Assembly: GCF_018860425.1 (NCBI RefSeq)
Contig: NZ_JAHKPI010000015.1
Coordinates: forward strand, 62,001-126,000
DNA: 64,000 nucleotides
DNA from: Marinobacter sp. F3R08
Lineage (GTDB): Bacteria; Pseudomonadota; Gammaproteobacteria; Pseudomonadales; Oleiphilaceae
Reading direction: 5' to 3'
In this document: positions 26,181-35,931 of the stretch, in pieces
How the letters are laid out: every line of letters starts with the position of its first letter
Position numbering within the stretch: the stretch's first letter is position 1
The notes under the pieces: generated by a model
The model's input: the letters and a program-made list of their open reading frames with translations, nothing else
The model's database searches: none
What the model was told of the DNA's origin: nothing
Program-made: the position numbers and the translations under genes

Positions 26181-26199
26181 TGGTGCCGAGGAGAGGACT
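26181..26199 (+). repeat. attR core within tRNA-Leu 3' end
   Basis: The 19 bases are identical to 20434-20452. On the minus strand they read the last 19 bases of tRNA-Leu, ending in CCA. Confidence 0.9.
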
Positions 26200-26267
26200 T
26201 GAACCTCCACGGGGTTGCCCCCACTAGCACCTGAAGCTAGCGTGTCTACCAATTTCACCACCTCGGC
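26181..26267 (-). tRNA. tRNA-Leu (anticodon CAG)
   Basis: An 87-nt class II tRNA. The 5' acceptor strand GCCGAGG pairs with CCTCGGC. The D-loop reads AATTGGTAGAC, the anticodon arm GCTAG-CTTCAGGT-GCTAG gives CAG, there is a long variable arm (GGGGGCAACCCC) and the T-loop is GGTTCAAGTCC. CCA is encoded. It is the integration site of the island and stays intact. Confidence 0.96.
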
Positions 26268-26520
26268 AGGTGATTTGCAGTTCTGCATTTAGTTTATTGA
26301 AAACTTGGCAGTTCTGCCGCAGTTGAAGTGTTGCCCCTCAACCGATGGCGCGTACTTTAATAATTCCGGAAAACGGTGTCAAACGTTTTTTATCAAAAAT
26401 CTTGAATGGTATTTGTGCCTATATTTTTCGTGTGGTTAGGTAACTTCTTTATACCGGCGTTATACTCGGGAACAAATTCAATCATGAATACCGCTTTCAG
26501 GTACCAGGACAAGGACACGA

Positions 26521-29097
26521 ATGGCTTCGAGAAAAAAGACAGGCAGAGATCCGCACGCAGGTCGTGAAGCAGAAAAATACGACAATCCGATTCAGAGCAG
26601 AGAGTTTATCCTCGAGCACCTGAAGGAGCGTGGCGCGCCGGCGACACACGAGACGCTTTGCGAAGAACTCGGGCAGAATTCCCCCGAGGGTATCGAAGCG
26701 CTGCGTCGACGTCTCATCGCCATGTGCCGTGACGGACAGATGATCTGCAATCGCCGTGGTGCGTACCTTCCGATTGAAGAGGCAGAACTGGTCGCCGGTC
26801 GGGTGGTTGGCCATAAAGATGGTTTCGGTTTCCTGATTCCTGATGACGGCGGTACTGATTTATTCCTCACTGCCCGGCAAATGCGCCAGGTATTTCATGG
26901 CGATCGGGTGGCAGCAAGGGTTGATCGCATTGATGATCGAGGTCGGCGTGAGGGTGTGATCGTCGAAGTTCTGGAATACCGGACCAGTCAGACGGTGGGG
27001 CGGTTCTTCCAGGAGAGTGGTATCAGCTTCGTTGTTCCGGAAAATGCGCGGATCAACCACGAAGTGCTGGTTCCTCAGGAGAACTGCGGCAACGCCCGTC
27101 ACGGACAGTATGTGGTGGTGGATATTGTCCGTCAGCCTACCGTGCGTACCCAGCCATTGGGTAAGGTCGTTGAGGTCCTTGGTGAGCATATGGCGCCAGG
27201 AATGGAGATCGACGTCGCTATCCGCTCCTACGATATTCCCCATAGCTGGTCACCGGCTGTTGGCGAGCAGACGGCAGAAATTCCTGAAGAGGTCGCAGAG
27301 AAAGACAAGGCCAACCGAAAGGATATCCGCAATCTCCGGCTGGTAACCATCGACGATGAAACTGCCCGCGATTTCGATGATGCTGTGTATTGCGAGCCAA
27401 GACCCCGTGGCGGGTATCGCCTGCTGGTTGCGATTGCTGACGTTTCCCACTATGTCCGACCCGGAACGCCGCTGGACGAAGAGGCCGTCAATCGCAGCAC
27501 CTCAGTTTATTTTCCGGACCATGTAGTGCCGATGTTGCCGGAAAAGCTGTCCAATGGCCTTTGCTCGCTGAATCCAGGGGTGGACCGCCTTTGTATGGTG
27601 GCCGATATGACCATCAGCGCTGCGGGCAATATCAGCAGTTACAGCTTCTATCAGGCAGTGATGTTCAGTCATGCGCGGCTTACCTATAACAAGGTAAGTT
27701 CCATGCTGGAACATCCGGATACCGAGCAGGGTTACAAGCTGTGCGAGCAATATGCCAGCGTTCTTCCTCAGTTGCACAATCTTTATGGTCTCTACCAGTT
27801 GCTGAGAAAGGCCCGTACTGAGCGTGGTGCGATCGATTTCGAAACCACCGAAACCAAGATCGTGTTTGACGCTGACCGAAAGATAGAAGAGATCGTACCG
27901 GTGCAGCGTAACGATGCTCACAAGATTATTGAGGAGTGCATGCTGTGCGCGAACGTTGCGACAGCGCGGTTCCTGAAAAAACACAAGCTTCCGGCGCTGT
28001 ATCGGGTGCATGACGGGCCTTCAGAGGAGCGCCTCAATGCGGTCCGGCTGTTCCTGGGTGAACTGGGTTTGCAGCTGGGTGGCGGCGATTCGCCTACGTC
28101 CGCGGACTATCAGGCCCTGCTGGCCAGTATCAAGGACCGCTCCGATGCCAATGTGATCCAGACGGTAATGCTGCGTTCGCTCAGTCAGGCCGTTTACAGT
28201 CCGGAAGAGGGCGGTCATTTTGGCCTTGGCTATGCGGGTTATGCCCACTTTACGTCGCCGATCCGGCGTTACCCGGATCTGATCAATCATCGGGCCATCA
28301 AATCCGTGATTCACGGAGGCCAGGCTTCCAAGGATGTTGTTGTTCCCCCGGAAACGGATCCGGAACTTGCCGAGTATCCCTACGATTTGGCCCGGATGGA
28401 ACAGTTGGGTGAGCACACCTCGATGGCAGAGCGGCGCGCCGACGATGCCACCCGGGATGTCATGGCCTGGCTGAAGTGTGAATATCTGAGTGATCATGTA
28501 GGTGAGGAATACGACGGCGTGATCGCGTCAGTGGTGCCATTCGGTTTCTTTGTTGAGCTTTCCGGTGTCTATATTGAGGGGTTGGTTCACGTGTCCACGC
28601 TCAATGGCGACTTTTTTCATCACGATTCCGCCAAGCATCGTCTTATTGGTGAACGCACGGCAATGAGTTTCCGTCTGGGTGATGAGGTTCGTGTCAAGGT
28701 TGTTCGGGTTGGTATGGAAGACCGGAAAATAGACCTGGAGCTGATCAGTGAACCTATGCATCGGCAGGCAGATCGCGACGCGCTCAAGATTGCTGACAAA
28801 GGGGAGCGAGGCAAAGGAAAGCGGGGCACCGGCAAAGCTGGCAAGCCGTCCACCAGGTCGAAATCCGGTCAGAAAGATGCGTCATCCGGCGACTCTGGTC
28901 TGAAGCGACCGAGGAAGCGCCCGGCATCAGCTGCATCGAAAAAAGCGGCTCCTGAGGCCTTTGATGACAATGAAACTCCTTCTGCCAGAGATGAGTTGAT
29001 CGCCCGGGCTGCAAAGCTTGCCCTGAAGAAAGGCAAAAAAGGCAGTGGCGCTGGCAAAGACGATAAGAAAGCCAAGCCGCGAAAGTCCGGCAAATAA
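26521..29097 (+). CDS. rnr: Ribonuclease R
   Basis: A processive 3'-5' exoribonuclease that degrades structured RNA and takes part in trans-translation quality control. 858 aa with an N-terminal helix-turn-helix, two cold-shock domains (VVGHKDGFGFLIPDDGG), the RNB catalytic domain (TIDDETARDFDDAVY with four Asp), an S1 domain (about residues 660-740, VIASVVPFGFFVEL) and a long Lys-rich tail typical of RNase R rather than RNase II. It is followed by rlmB after 15 bp. Confidence 0.96.
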   Translation: MASRKKTGRDPHAGREAEKYDNPIQSREFILEHLKERGAPATHETLCEELGQNSPEGIEALRRRLIAMCRDGQMICNRRGAYLPIEEAELVAGRVVGHKDGFGFLIPDDGGTDLFLTARQMRQVFHGDRVAARVDRIDDRGRREGVIVEVLEYRTSQTVGRFFQESGISFVVPENARINHEVLVPQENCGNARHGQYVVVDIVRQPTVRTQPLGKVVEVLGEHMAPGMEIDVAIRSYDIPHSWSPAVGEQTAEIPEEVAEKDKANRKDIRNLRLVTIDDETARDFDDAVYCEPRPRGGYRLLVAIADVSHYVRPGTPLDEEAVNRSTSVYFPDHVVPMLPEKLSNGLCSLNPGVDRLCMVADMTISAAGNISSYSFYQAVMFSHARLTYNKVSSMLEHPDTEQGYKLCEQYASVLPQLHNLYGLYQLLRKARTERGAIDFETTETKIVFDADRKIEEIVPVQRNDAHKIIEECMLCANVATARFLKKHKLPALYRVHDGPSEERLNAVRLFLGELGLQLGGGDSPTSADYQALLASIKDRSDANVIQTVMLRSLSQAVYSPEEGGHFGLGYAGYAHFTSPIRRYPDLINHRAIKSVIHGGQASKDVVVPPETDPELAEYPYDLARMEQLGEHTSMAERRADDATRDVMAWLKCEYLSDHVGEEYDGVIASVVPFGFFVELSGVYIEGLVHVSTLNGDFFHHDSAKHRLIGERTAMSFRLGDEVRVKVVRVGMEDRKIDLELISEPMHRQADRDALKIADKGERGKGKRGTGKAGKPSTRSKSGQKDASSGDSGLKRPRKRPASAASKKAAPEAFDDNETPSARDELIARAAKLALKKGKKGSGAGKDDKKAKPRKSGK

Positions 29098-29112
29098 CGG
29101 GAAGCGTAAACA

Positions 29113-29850
29113 GTGTCCGGAGAATTTGTGTTTGGCTGGCACGCGGTTGAGGCTGTTCTCAAGCGTGAGCCTGAGCGATTGCAGCAGGTCTGGATTCAGA
29201 CCGGCAGGCAGGACAAACGGGTCAAGAGCATTACCGATGTCCTGGATGGTCTGGGTGTGCGCTGGAAAGTGGTCCATCGCAAGGAGCTCGATGAGCGGGT
29301 TTCCGGGGTGCATCAGGGCATTGTCGCGGCAGTCAGTGAGAGTCGGGAGTGGACGGAAGATGATCTGCTGGCGCAGCTGGCGGCTAGCGATAAATCGCCT
29401 TTCCTGCTGGTGCTTGACGGTGTGACCGACCCCCACAACCTTGGCGCCTGCATGCGTACTGCCGATGCGGTGGGCATTCAGGCCGTCATTGTGCCCAAGG
29501 ACAAGTCAGCGTCCCTTACGCCGGTTGCCCGTAAGGTCGCTTGCGGGGCAGCGGAGACGGTGCCCTTTGTGCGGGTGACGAATCTTGCCCGTTTTCTGCG
29601 CAGTCTTCAGGAGCAGGGCGTCTGGCTCATTGGTACCGCCGGTGAGGCGGATGCCACACTTTACCAGGCCGACTTCAAGGGCCCGGTGGCTCTGGTGATG
29701 GGCGCGGAAGGAAAAGGTATGCGTCGACTGACCCGGGAGCACTGCGATCAATTGATCAATATTCCCATGCTGGGGCATGTGGATAGCCTCAATGTTTCCG
29801 TGGCTACGGGGGTGTGCCTTTACGAAGCCCTTCGCCAACGCCTTGGTTAA
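29113..29850 (+). CDS. rlmB: 23S rRNA (guanosine-2251-2'-O) methyltransferase RlmB
   Basis: A SpoU-type SPOUT methyltransferase acting on G2251 of 23S rRNA. GTG start. The N-terminal domain reads [22 protein letters not shown]. The three SpoU motifs are [25 protein letters not shown] and [12 protein letters not shown]. 245 aa. It lies just after rnr, the classical rnr-rlmB pair. Confidence 0.95.
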   Translation: MSGEFVFGWHAVEAVLKREPERLQQVWIQTGRQDKRVKSITDVLDGLGVRWKVVHRKELDERVSGVHQGIVAAVSESREWTEDDLLAQLAASDKSPFLLVLDGVTDPHNLGACMRTADAVGIQAVIVPKDKSASLTPVARKVACGAAETVPFVRVTNLARFLRSLQEQGVWLIGTAGEADATLYQADFKGPVALVMGAEGKGMRRLTREHCDQLINIPMLGHVDSLNVSVATGVCLYEALRQRLG

Positions 29851-29887
29851 CTCTTGCACACAAGGCCCTGCCCGCATAGAATACGTG

Positions 29888-29905
29888 ACCCCTTTTTTAA
29901 GGGGT
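29888..29905 (+). terminator. Hairpin after rlmB, weak terminator
   Basis: A 7-bp perfect stem ACCCCTT / AAGGGGT with a TTTT loop, 38 bp after the rlmB stop. There is no clear T-run behind it. Confidence 0.4.
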
Positions 29906-30096
29906 GGCTTTCTATTGCCTGAATGCAGGCAGTGTGGAGCCAAGCTTTTGATCAAGCCTTTCTTGTAAAGTCTTATTGATAAAGCAAAAAGAAACCGGCA
30001 GCAGCAGCTGTCAACTCCTTGCTTTCATGTTTGTCGGTCGCAGAGCGTTAAGCCTGGCCGGTAAAAAGGAAGCTGTTCAAACCGTAGGGAGAACTC

Positions 30097-30513
30097 ATGC
30101 GTCACTACGAAATCGTTTTTATGGTACATCCGGATCAGAGCGAGCAGGTGCCCGCGATGATCGAGCGTTATACCAGCGTCATCACTGAAGATGGCGGTAA
30201 GGTACATCGCCTGGAAGATTGGGGCCGTCGTCACCTGGCTTACCCGATCAACAAGATTCACAAAGCTCACTACGTACTGATGAACATTGAATGTTCACAG
30301 GCCGCCATGGACGAGCTGACTCACAACTTCCGTTTCAACGATGCAATCATCCGCGACATGATTCTGCGCCGCGATGGTGCTGATACAGATCTGTCCCCGA
30401 TGAAAGCTTCCGAGTCCCGTGAAGACCGTCGTGGCGGCGATGATCGCCCGCGTCGTTCAGCTGAATCTGACGAGCCACGTCAGCGCGCTGAAACCCAGGA
30501 CGAAGAAGAGTAA
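30097..30513 (+). CDS. rpsF: Small-subunit ribosomal protein bS6
   Basis: A 30S platform protein that pairs with bS18. The globular part starts [22 protein letters not shown]. The tail after residue 100 is charged ([14 protein letters not shown]) and ends DEEE. In E. coli the RimK ligase adds glutamates to such a C-terminal Glu; rimK begins at the end of this window. 138 aa. First gene of the rpsF-rpsR-DUF2232-rplI set. Confidence 0.98.
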   Translation: MRHYEIVFMVHPDQSEQVPAMIERYTSVITEDGGKVHRLEDWGRRHLAYPINKIHKAHYVLMNIECSQAAMDELTHNFRFNDAIIRDMILRRDGADTDLSPMKASESREDRRGGDDRPRRSAESDEPRQRAETQDEEE

Positions 30514-30538
30514 TTAACCGGAGTTGAGGAGTTAAGTT

Positions 30539-30769
30539 ATGGCTCGTTTTTTCAGACGTCGTAAGTTCTGCCGCTTCACGGCAGAGGGTGTTAAGGAGAT
30601 CGATTACAAAGATCTGGACACCTTGAAAGGCTACATCACTGAAACCGGCAAAATCGTGCCCAGCCGCATTACCGGCACCAAAGCACGTTATCAGCGTCAG
30701 CTGGCTACCGCTATCAAGCGTGCCCGCTACCTGGCACTGCTGCCGTACTCTGACAGCCACGATAACTAA
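30539..30769 (+). CDS. rpsR: Small-subunit ribosomal protein bS18
   Basis: A 76-aa basic protein beginning [13 protein letters not shown] with the conserved core [50 protein letters not shown]. It binds bS6 on the platform. Good GAGGAG ribosome-binding site upstream. Confidence 0.98.
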   Translation: MARFFRRRKFCRFTAEGVKEIDYKDLDTLKGYITETGKIVPSRITGTKARYQRQLATAIKRARYLALLPYSDSHDN

Positions 30770-30795
30770 GTAACAGAAATACAGGACTTGGGACC

Positions 30796-31662
30796 ATGCG
30801 TGCACTTGCACAGTATGTAATGCGCGGTCCCCTCCAGGCCGGCGGGGTAGCAGCAGTCACAACTGCCGTACCCCTGTTGTTCTGGATTGGCGCAGCCGTT
30901 GTAGGCCTGGTTATTCTCAGGCTTGGCATCAGTCAGGGGCTCAATGTCGGGCTCTGGGCATTACTCCCGGCGCTTGGCTGGAGCATTTTCGGGCAAGACC
31001 CGACTGCTCTGGCTGTGTTGCTCCAGGTGATGCTCATGGCGTCGCTGATCAGAACAACACTGTCCTGGGAGAAAGCTCTGCTTGCGGGGAGTTTCCTTGC
31101 AATCGTCACGGGCCTGATGTTGCCCGTGGTCTACCCGGGGCTTCTGGATGATCTGGTCCAGGCCGGGGTGAGTTTTTACCAACAGTACAATGCCGACATT
31201 GCGCAGAGTCTCGGCGATGACCTCGATAAGGTGATCCGGGACACGATGAACGCAAGCATGGCAGGCACATACCTGGCAACGGGTGTGGGTATGACCATGC
31301 TGGCGCGCTCCTGGCAGGCGGGGCTTTATAACCCCGGTGGATTCCGCAAGGAATTTCATGCCCTGCGGCTGTCGCCACCAATTGCGGTGTTGTGTGCAGT
31401 AACCATGGTGGTGGGTCCGTTGCTGGGTCTCAACTCCATGCTGCTGGCCTGGGCTGCAGGAACGCCATTGTTCCTGGCCAGTCTGGCGCTGGTTCACGGC
31501 ACTGTTGGTTTGAAAAAACTCAGTGGGAATTGGTTGGCGATGTTTTATGTTGCGCTGATTCTTTTGGGCCCAAGTCTGATGATTCTGTTAGTGGTTCTGG
31601 CTTTTGTGGATAGCTGGCTGGATATCCGGAGGCGTATAAAACCTGCCGGGCCGGCTGAATAA
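30796..31662 (+). CDS. DUF2232-type integral membrane protein
   Basis: A 288-aa protein with about eight hydrophobic segments, conserved between rpsR and rplI in many gammaproteobacteria. The start [34 protein letters not shown] is characteristic. It resembles the YybS/DUF2232 group. The role is unknown; a link to ribosome or envelope function is only suggested by its position. Confidence 0.75.
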   Translation: MRALAQYVMRGPLQAGGVAAVTTAVPLLFWIGAAVVGLVILRLGISQGLNVGLWALLPALGWSIFGQDPTALAVLLQVMLMASLIRTTLSWEKALLAGSFLAIVTGLMLPVVYPGLLDDLVQAGVSFYQQYNADIAQSLGDDLDKVIRDTMNASMAGTYLATGVGMTMLARSWQAGLYNPGGFRKEFHALRLSPPIAVLCAVTMVVGPLLGLNSMLLAWAAGTPLFLASLALVHGTVGLKKLSGNWLAMFYVALILLGPSLMILLVVLAFVDSWLDIRRRIKPAGPAE

Positions 31663-31682
31663 AGCACGAAGAGGTTAACGAG

Positions 31683-32129
31683 ATGGAAGTTATTCTGCTC
31701 GAGAAAGTTGCAAACCTTGGATCCCTGGGTGACAAGGTAAACGTTAAGGCCGGTTACGGTCGTAATTTCCTGCTTCCTTATGGCAAAGCGGTACCAGCCA
31801 CCGAAGCAAACCTGAAGGCGTTCGAAGAGCGTCGTGCCGAGCTTGAAAAAGCGGCTGCTGAAAAGCTGTCTGCTGCCCAGGCCCGTGCCGAAGCTCTCGA
31901 GGGTGCTGCGTTCACCATCAGCTCCAAGGCTGGTGAAGAAGGCAAGCTGTTCGGCTCTATCGGTGTACGCGACATTGCGGATGCGATCACTACCGGTGGT
32001 ACCGAAGTCGAGAAGAGCGAAGTTCGTCTGCCGGAAGGCCCGCTGCGGGTGACTGGCGAGTACGATATCGAACTTCAGCTGCACTCAGACGTTGAAGTGA
32101 CCATCAAGCTGGCAGTTGTTGCTGAATAA
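31683..32129 (+). CDS. rplI: Large-subunit ribosomal protein bL9
   Basis: 148 aa with the N-terminal domain [40 protein letters not shown], a long connecting helix rich in Glu/Ala and a C-terminal RNA-binding domain. It binds helix 76 of 23S rRNA and helps keep the reading frame. A cluster of hairpins follows. Confidence 0.98.
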   Translation: MEVILLEKVANLGSLGDKVNVKAGYGRNFLLPYGKAVPATEANLKAFEERRAELEKAAAEKLSAAQARAEALEGAAFTISSKAGEEGKLFGSIGVRDIADAITTGGTEVEKSEVRLPEGPLRVTGEYDIELQLHSDVEVTIKLAVVAE

Positions 32130-32264
32130 ACCGTTTTTTCTGAAAACGGTGCCGGGAGCTTCCCGGCTCTGGTAACACGCCGGTGGCCGGCGCGGCCTTT
32201 TCGGAGGCCGCGCGCAGGTCAGCCCAACAGGCCCGAACCGCTCTTGCGGCTTTCGGGCCTGTTG
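32130..32264 (+). terminator. Cluster of four hairpins after rplI
   Basis: In order: ACCGTTTT/AAAACGGT (32130-32150), GCCGGGA/TCCCGGC (32151-32167), CGCGGCCT/AGGCCGCG (32191-32212), and a perfect 13-bp stem CAACAGGCCCGAA/TTCGGGCCTGTTG (32225-32264) followed by CTTTCT. The last is the best terminator candidate. dnaB starts about 95 bp later. Confidence 0.65.
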
Positions 32265-32358
32265 CTTTCTGGTATGCTGTTTCGTTTCTTACCTCTCCCA
32301 TTGCTGCGGCAGGTCGCTTAAACTGTTGTGGTTCTGATGTCCAACTGAAGATGTGTTC

Positions 32359-33765
32359 ATGGCCAAGCCTAATCTGAAGCCCGCGAGTACCGATCTCGAA
32401 ACCAGTCGCATTAAGGTCCCTCCCCATTCTGTGGAAGCAGAACAGGCGGTCCTGGGTGGTCTGATGCTCGACAACCGCCGGTTTGACGAAATCTCTGAGG
32501 TTATTTCTGCCGTTGATTTCTATCGGCAGGACCATCGCCTGATCTTTGGTGCGGTAGAGAGGCTCGCCAGTGAGAGTGAGCCACTGGATGTGGTTACCCT
32601 CGCTGAATTCCTGGAGCGCGCGGGTGACATTGAGGACGCCGGAGGCCTTTCATACCTTGCGGAGTTAGCCGAGAAAACTCCGGGTGCAGCCAACATTCGT
32701 GCGTATGCCGATATTGTCCGCGAACGTTCCATTTTGCGGCAGTTGGTGGAGGTGTCCGGCAAGATTTCCGATTCGGCGTTTAATCCGCTGGGTCGGAACA
32801 GTAATGAAATTCTGGATGAGGCCGAACGGAGTGTATTCCAGATTGCCGAAGCCCGGGTCAAGGAAGGGTCCGGCCCCCAGGCGATCAATCCCATCCTGGC
32901 AAAGACCCTGAGCCGGATCGAGGAGCTGTTTGAGTCCGGGGAGCAGACGACCGGTCTGACCACGGGCTTCAAGGACCTTGATGAGCAGACCTCAGGGATG
33001 CAGCCTTCGGACCTTATTATCGTGGCTGGTCGCCCCTCTATGGGTAAGACCACGTTCGCCATGAACATCGTCGAGAACGCGTTGATCAGCACGGGCACCC
33101 CGGTTCTGGTGTTCAGTATGGAAATGCCAGCAGATGCGCTGGCCATGCGTATGCTTTCATCCCTTGGCCGCATTGACCAGACCAAGGTCCGCGGTGGCAA
33201 GCTGGAAGAAGATGACTGGCCCCGGCTGACTTCTGCAGTCAGCCTGCTGAAGGACAAACCGCTCTATATCGACGATACGCCAGGCCTGAGCCCCACGGAA
33301 ATGCGCTCCCGGGCTCGCCGTATAGCCCGTGAGAACGACGGCAAGATTGGCCTGATCATGGTCGATTACCTCCAGCTGATGCGGGTGCCCGGTAACACCG
33401 AGGGCCGGACGGCAGAAATCTCGGAAATTTCACGGTCTCTCAAGGGCATCGCGAAGGAGTTGAGCTGTCCTGTGGTCGCTCTGTCCCAGCTTAACCGGAG
33501 TCTCGAGCAGCGGCCCAACAAACGCCCTGTCAACTCGGATCTCCGGGAATCCGGCGCCATCGAGCAGGACGCCGACGTCATCATGTTTGTGTATCGGGAT
33601 GAGGTATACAACGAGGACACTCCGGACAAAGGCATTGCCGAAATCATCATTGGCAAGCAGCGGAACGGGCCGATTGGCACTATCCGTCTTGCGTTCATCG
33701 GCAAGTACACGAAATTCGAAGACCTGGCCCACGGTGATTACGGTGACTACGGTGGAGACTATTAA
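32359..33765 (+). CDS. dnaB: Replicative DNA helicase
   Basis: Hexameric 5'-3' helicase that unwinds the replication fork and recruits primase. 468 aa from the ATG at 32359 (a GTG two codons earlier is possible). The N-terminal domain starts VPPHSVEAEQAVLGGLMLDNRRFDEI. Walker A is GRPSMGKTTFAMN, Walker B is GLIMVDYLQLM, and the DnaB arginine-finger region near SDLRESGAIEQDADVI is present. Its stop overlaps the alr start. Confidence 0.98.
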   Translation: MAKPNLKPASTDLETSRIKVPPHSVEAEQAVLGGLMLDNRRFDEISEVISAVDFYRQDHRLIFGAVERLASESEPLDVVTLAEFLERAGDIEDAGGLSYLAELAEKTPGAANIRAYADIVRERSILRQLVEVSGKISDSAFNPLGRNSNEILDEAERSVFQIAEARVKEGSGPQAINPILAKTLSRIEELFESGEQTTGLTTGFKDLDEQTSGMQPSDLIIVAGRPSMGKTTFAMNIVENALISTGTPVLVFSMEMPADALAMRMLSSLGRIDQTKVRGGKLEEDDWPRLTSAVSLLKDKPLYIDDTPGLSPTEMRSRARRIARENDGKIGLIMVDYLQLMRVPGNTEGRTAEISEISRSLKGIAKELSCPVVALSQLNRSLEQRPNKRPVNSDLRESGAIEQDADVIMFVYRDEVYNEDTPDKGIAEIIIGKQRNGPIGTIRLAFIGKYTKFEDLAHGDYGDYGGDY

Positions 33766-34841
33766 TGCCACGAAGCACTGTTGCCCGGATTGATCTTGCA
33801 GCCCTCCGTCGTAATTTCCAGACCGCCTGCAATCGGGCAGGCAAAGCGCGGGTGATGGCGGTGGTCAAGGCCGATGGCTACGGGCACGGTATCGGTCCCG
33901 TGGTGTCTGCTCTTGATAGTCTGGCGCCAAAATTTGCGGTGGCTTGCCTGGAGGAGGCCCGGGCGATTCGGGCTGCGAGCCTGGTCCAGCCGGTGGTACT
34001 GCTGCAAGGTGTGCATAGCGGCGCTGATATTGATGAGTGCGCGCGAAACGAATTTGAACCTGTTTTCCACTGCCCGCAACAACTGGAGTGGCTGGAACGC
34101 TCGGATGCGAGGCCGGTGTTCTGGCTGAAGGTGAACAGTGGCATGAATCGCCTGGGCTTTCATCCAGACGATCTGGCGGGGGTGGTAAACCGGGTCCTGG
34201 CCATGGGCGAAGATCAGAGGCTGCTGGGTTTCGTGACACACTTTGCCTGCGCGGACGACCCCGACAGTCCGATGACGGCGGAGCAGACCTCTGTGTTCGA
34301 ACAGGCAACGGCCTCGTTTCCGGAGCGGATGAAGAGCGTTGGTAACTCGGCGGCCCATTTTGTTCCGGGCCAGCCGTTGTTTGACTGGAGCCGTCCCGGG
34401 ATCATGTTGTATGGCGGTTCGCCGGTGATTGGCAAGACCGGTCCCGAGCTTGGTCTTGAGCCAGTGATGTCCCTGGAAGCACCATTGATCAGTACCCGTA
34501 TGGTGCCTGCCGGAGAGTCTGTTGGTTATGGTGCCGGGTGGGTTGCAGACCGGGATATCCGGATGGGAATGGTTGCAATTGGTTATGGGGATGGTTATCC
34601 CCGGCATGCCGGAACCAACACGCCCGCCGCTATCAATGGCCAGAGAATTCGGCTGATCGGGCGGGTTTCTATGGATATGCTGGCCGTGGACCTGACCGGC
34701 GCACCTGAGGCGAAGGAAGGCGACAGCGTTGAGTTGTGGGGGCGCACGGTGAGCGTTGACGAGGTGGCCGCTTGCGCGGGTACCATCTCTTATGAGCTTC
34801 TGACCGGCATCACCGCACGGGTACCAAGGCATTACGGGTGA
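33765..34841 (+). CDS. alr: Alanine racemase
   Basis: PLP enzyme that makes D-alanine for peptidoglycan. 358 aa. The PLP lysine is Lys35 in VVKADGYGHGIG. The C-terminal domain has VAIGYGDGYPRHAGTN and GRVSMDMLAVDLT. It starts in the dnaB stop codon (TAATG). The dnaB-alr arrangement is common in gammaproteobacteria. Confidence 0.97.
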   Translation: MPRSTVARIDLAALRRNFQTACNRAGKARVMAVVKADGYGHGIGPVVSALDSLAPKFAVACLEEARAIRAASLVQPVVLLQGVHSGADIDECARNEFEPVFHCPQQLEWLERSDARPVFWLKVNSGMNRLGFHPDDLAGVVNRVLAMGEDQRLLGFVTHFACADDPDSPMTAEQTSVFEQATASFPERMKSVGNSAAHFVPGQPLFDWSRPGIMLYGGSPVIGKTGPELGLEPVMSLEAPLISTRMVPAGESVGYGAGWVADRDIRMGMVAIGYGDGYPRHAGTNTPAAINGQRIRLIGRVSMDMLAVDLTGAPEAKEGDSVELWGRTVSVDEVAACAGTISYELLTGITARVPRHYG

Positions 34842-35022
34842 TCCCGGGGCCGCTTTGGCCCAACCCATCATTGCGCCGGAGGCGTTCAGGTGTCTGAAGG
34901 GTTCATGGCAAAGTGGTAAAGTAAGATCGCGCTATAGGGCATGGATCGGACTGGATAAACCACTGGCCCGGCCAGCTCAGGAGCACCGCTACATCATTGA
35001 TATCCGGAGGCATTGAATCCCA

Positions 35023-35901
35023 GTGCATGTACTTGTTGTTCACGATTACGGCCCCTTGGGGAAGGTTTTACTGGAGCAGCTGCGAGAAACTCACCTGCAG
35101 GTAAGCCCGTTGCTGGTCAGTGATCCGTCCAACGCCGACCTGAATGCGCTGGAAAACTGGGTCCCTGAGGATACGGACCTGATCGTGAACGCACTCTGGA
35201 TGCCAGATCCGGAGGTCGCTGAGAAGGACCCTGAGGGTGCTCATATGGCTGCGTTCTCACTGCCGCTGGCGATGGCCGAGTTCGCTCGTGATCGTGGCAT
35301 GGCACTGCTTCAGCTCTCCTCCTGCTATGTGTTTGATGGCCGGAAACAGAGTGGCTACATTACGTCCAATCCCGGGCAGCCGGTGAATGAGCTGGGCAAC
35401 TGGCAATGGGAGTGTGAACAGGCCCTGCGTACGCTGCTGCCACGGCACATTATCCTGCGCACCGGCTGGAGCCTTGCTCGTTTTATCCGGAAAGTTCAGG
35501 CGAGTACGGTTGCCGGAGAAGTTCTGTCATTGCCGGGTCGCTGTCGGGGCCAGCCTGTGGCAGTTCGGGATCTGGCCCGGGTGATCAAGGCCGTGGTTCT
35601 TCAAATCGACTGCGGAGCTGAAGTGTGGGGTACTTACCAGTATGCCGGCGCCGAAGAAATCAATCTTTACGAGCTGGGATTGGCAATTACAGGGCTTCCC
35701 GGGATCCCCGAGGGTATCCGGGTCGTGGACGAGGTTCCGGAGTGGGGTCACCTTGAGCCGGTAAACACCACGCTGATCTGCACCAAGATACGCAATACTT
35801 TCGGGATTAAACAGCTGCCATGGCGTTCCGGCCTGGTGGATGAGCTGGCCATGATGAAGCAGGACAACGGTCGGGAAGTTGAAGGTGAACCCGCCGGGTA
35901 G
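35023..35901 (+). CDS. RmlD-like NAD(P)-dependent reductase
   Basis: A 292-aa short-chain dehydrogenase of the RmlD/dTDP-4-dehydrorhamnose reductase superfamily. GTG start with GGAGG 12 bp upstream. The N-terminus VLVVHDYGPLG is a degenerate dinucleotide loop, and the SSCYVFDGRKQSGY region is the place of the catalytic Thr/Ser-Tyr. No other rhamnose genes are nearby, so the substrate is not rhamnose for certain. It converges on anr. Confidence 0.75.
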   Translation: MHVLVVHDYGPLGKVLLEQLRETHLQVSPLLVSDPSNADLNALENWVPEDTDLIVNALWMPDPEVAEKDPEGAHMAAFSLPLAMAEFARDRGMALLQLSSCYVFDGRKQSGYITSNPGQPVNELGNWQWECEQALRTLLPRHIILRTGWSLARFIRKVQASTVAGEVLSLPGRCRGQPVAVRDLARVIKAVVLQIDCGAEVWGTYQYAGAEEINLYELGLAITGLPGIPEGIRVVDEVPEWGHLEPVNTTLICTKIRNTFGIKQLPWRSGLVDELAMMKQDNGREVEGEPAG

Positions 35902-35931
35902 TTTTTCAGACGGGTCCGGGGTAGGCCTGTA

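Larger units (their letters stand above)
20434..26199. mobile_element. Integrated genomic island at tRNA-Leu
   Basis: A 5.8-kb element bounded by 19-bp direct repeats and inserted in the 3' end of tRNA-Leu. A tyrosine integrase gene lies next to the intact tRNA. The short repeat TGTGTACCAG occurs near both ends, as expected for integrase arm sites. Contents from the left: a HEPN-like gene and its partner (minus strand), a serine recombinase, a Cys-rich small protein, RNase HI (plus strand), and the integrase (minus strand). No conjugation, capsid or replication gene is seen, so it is small and probably depends on others for transfer. Confidence 0.88.

Noticed and set aside
33762..34871. 369-aa antisense frame within alr
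   Set aside because: Complete overlap with alanine racemase and no coding features of its own.
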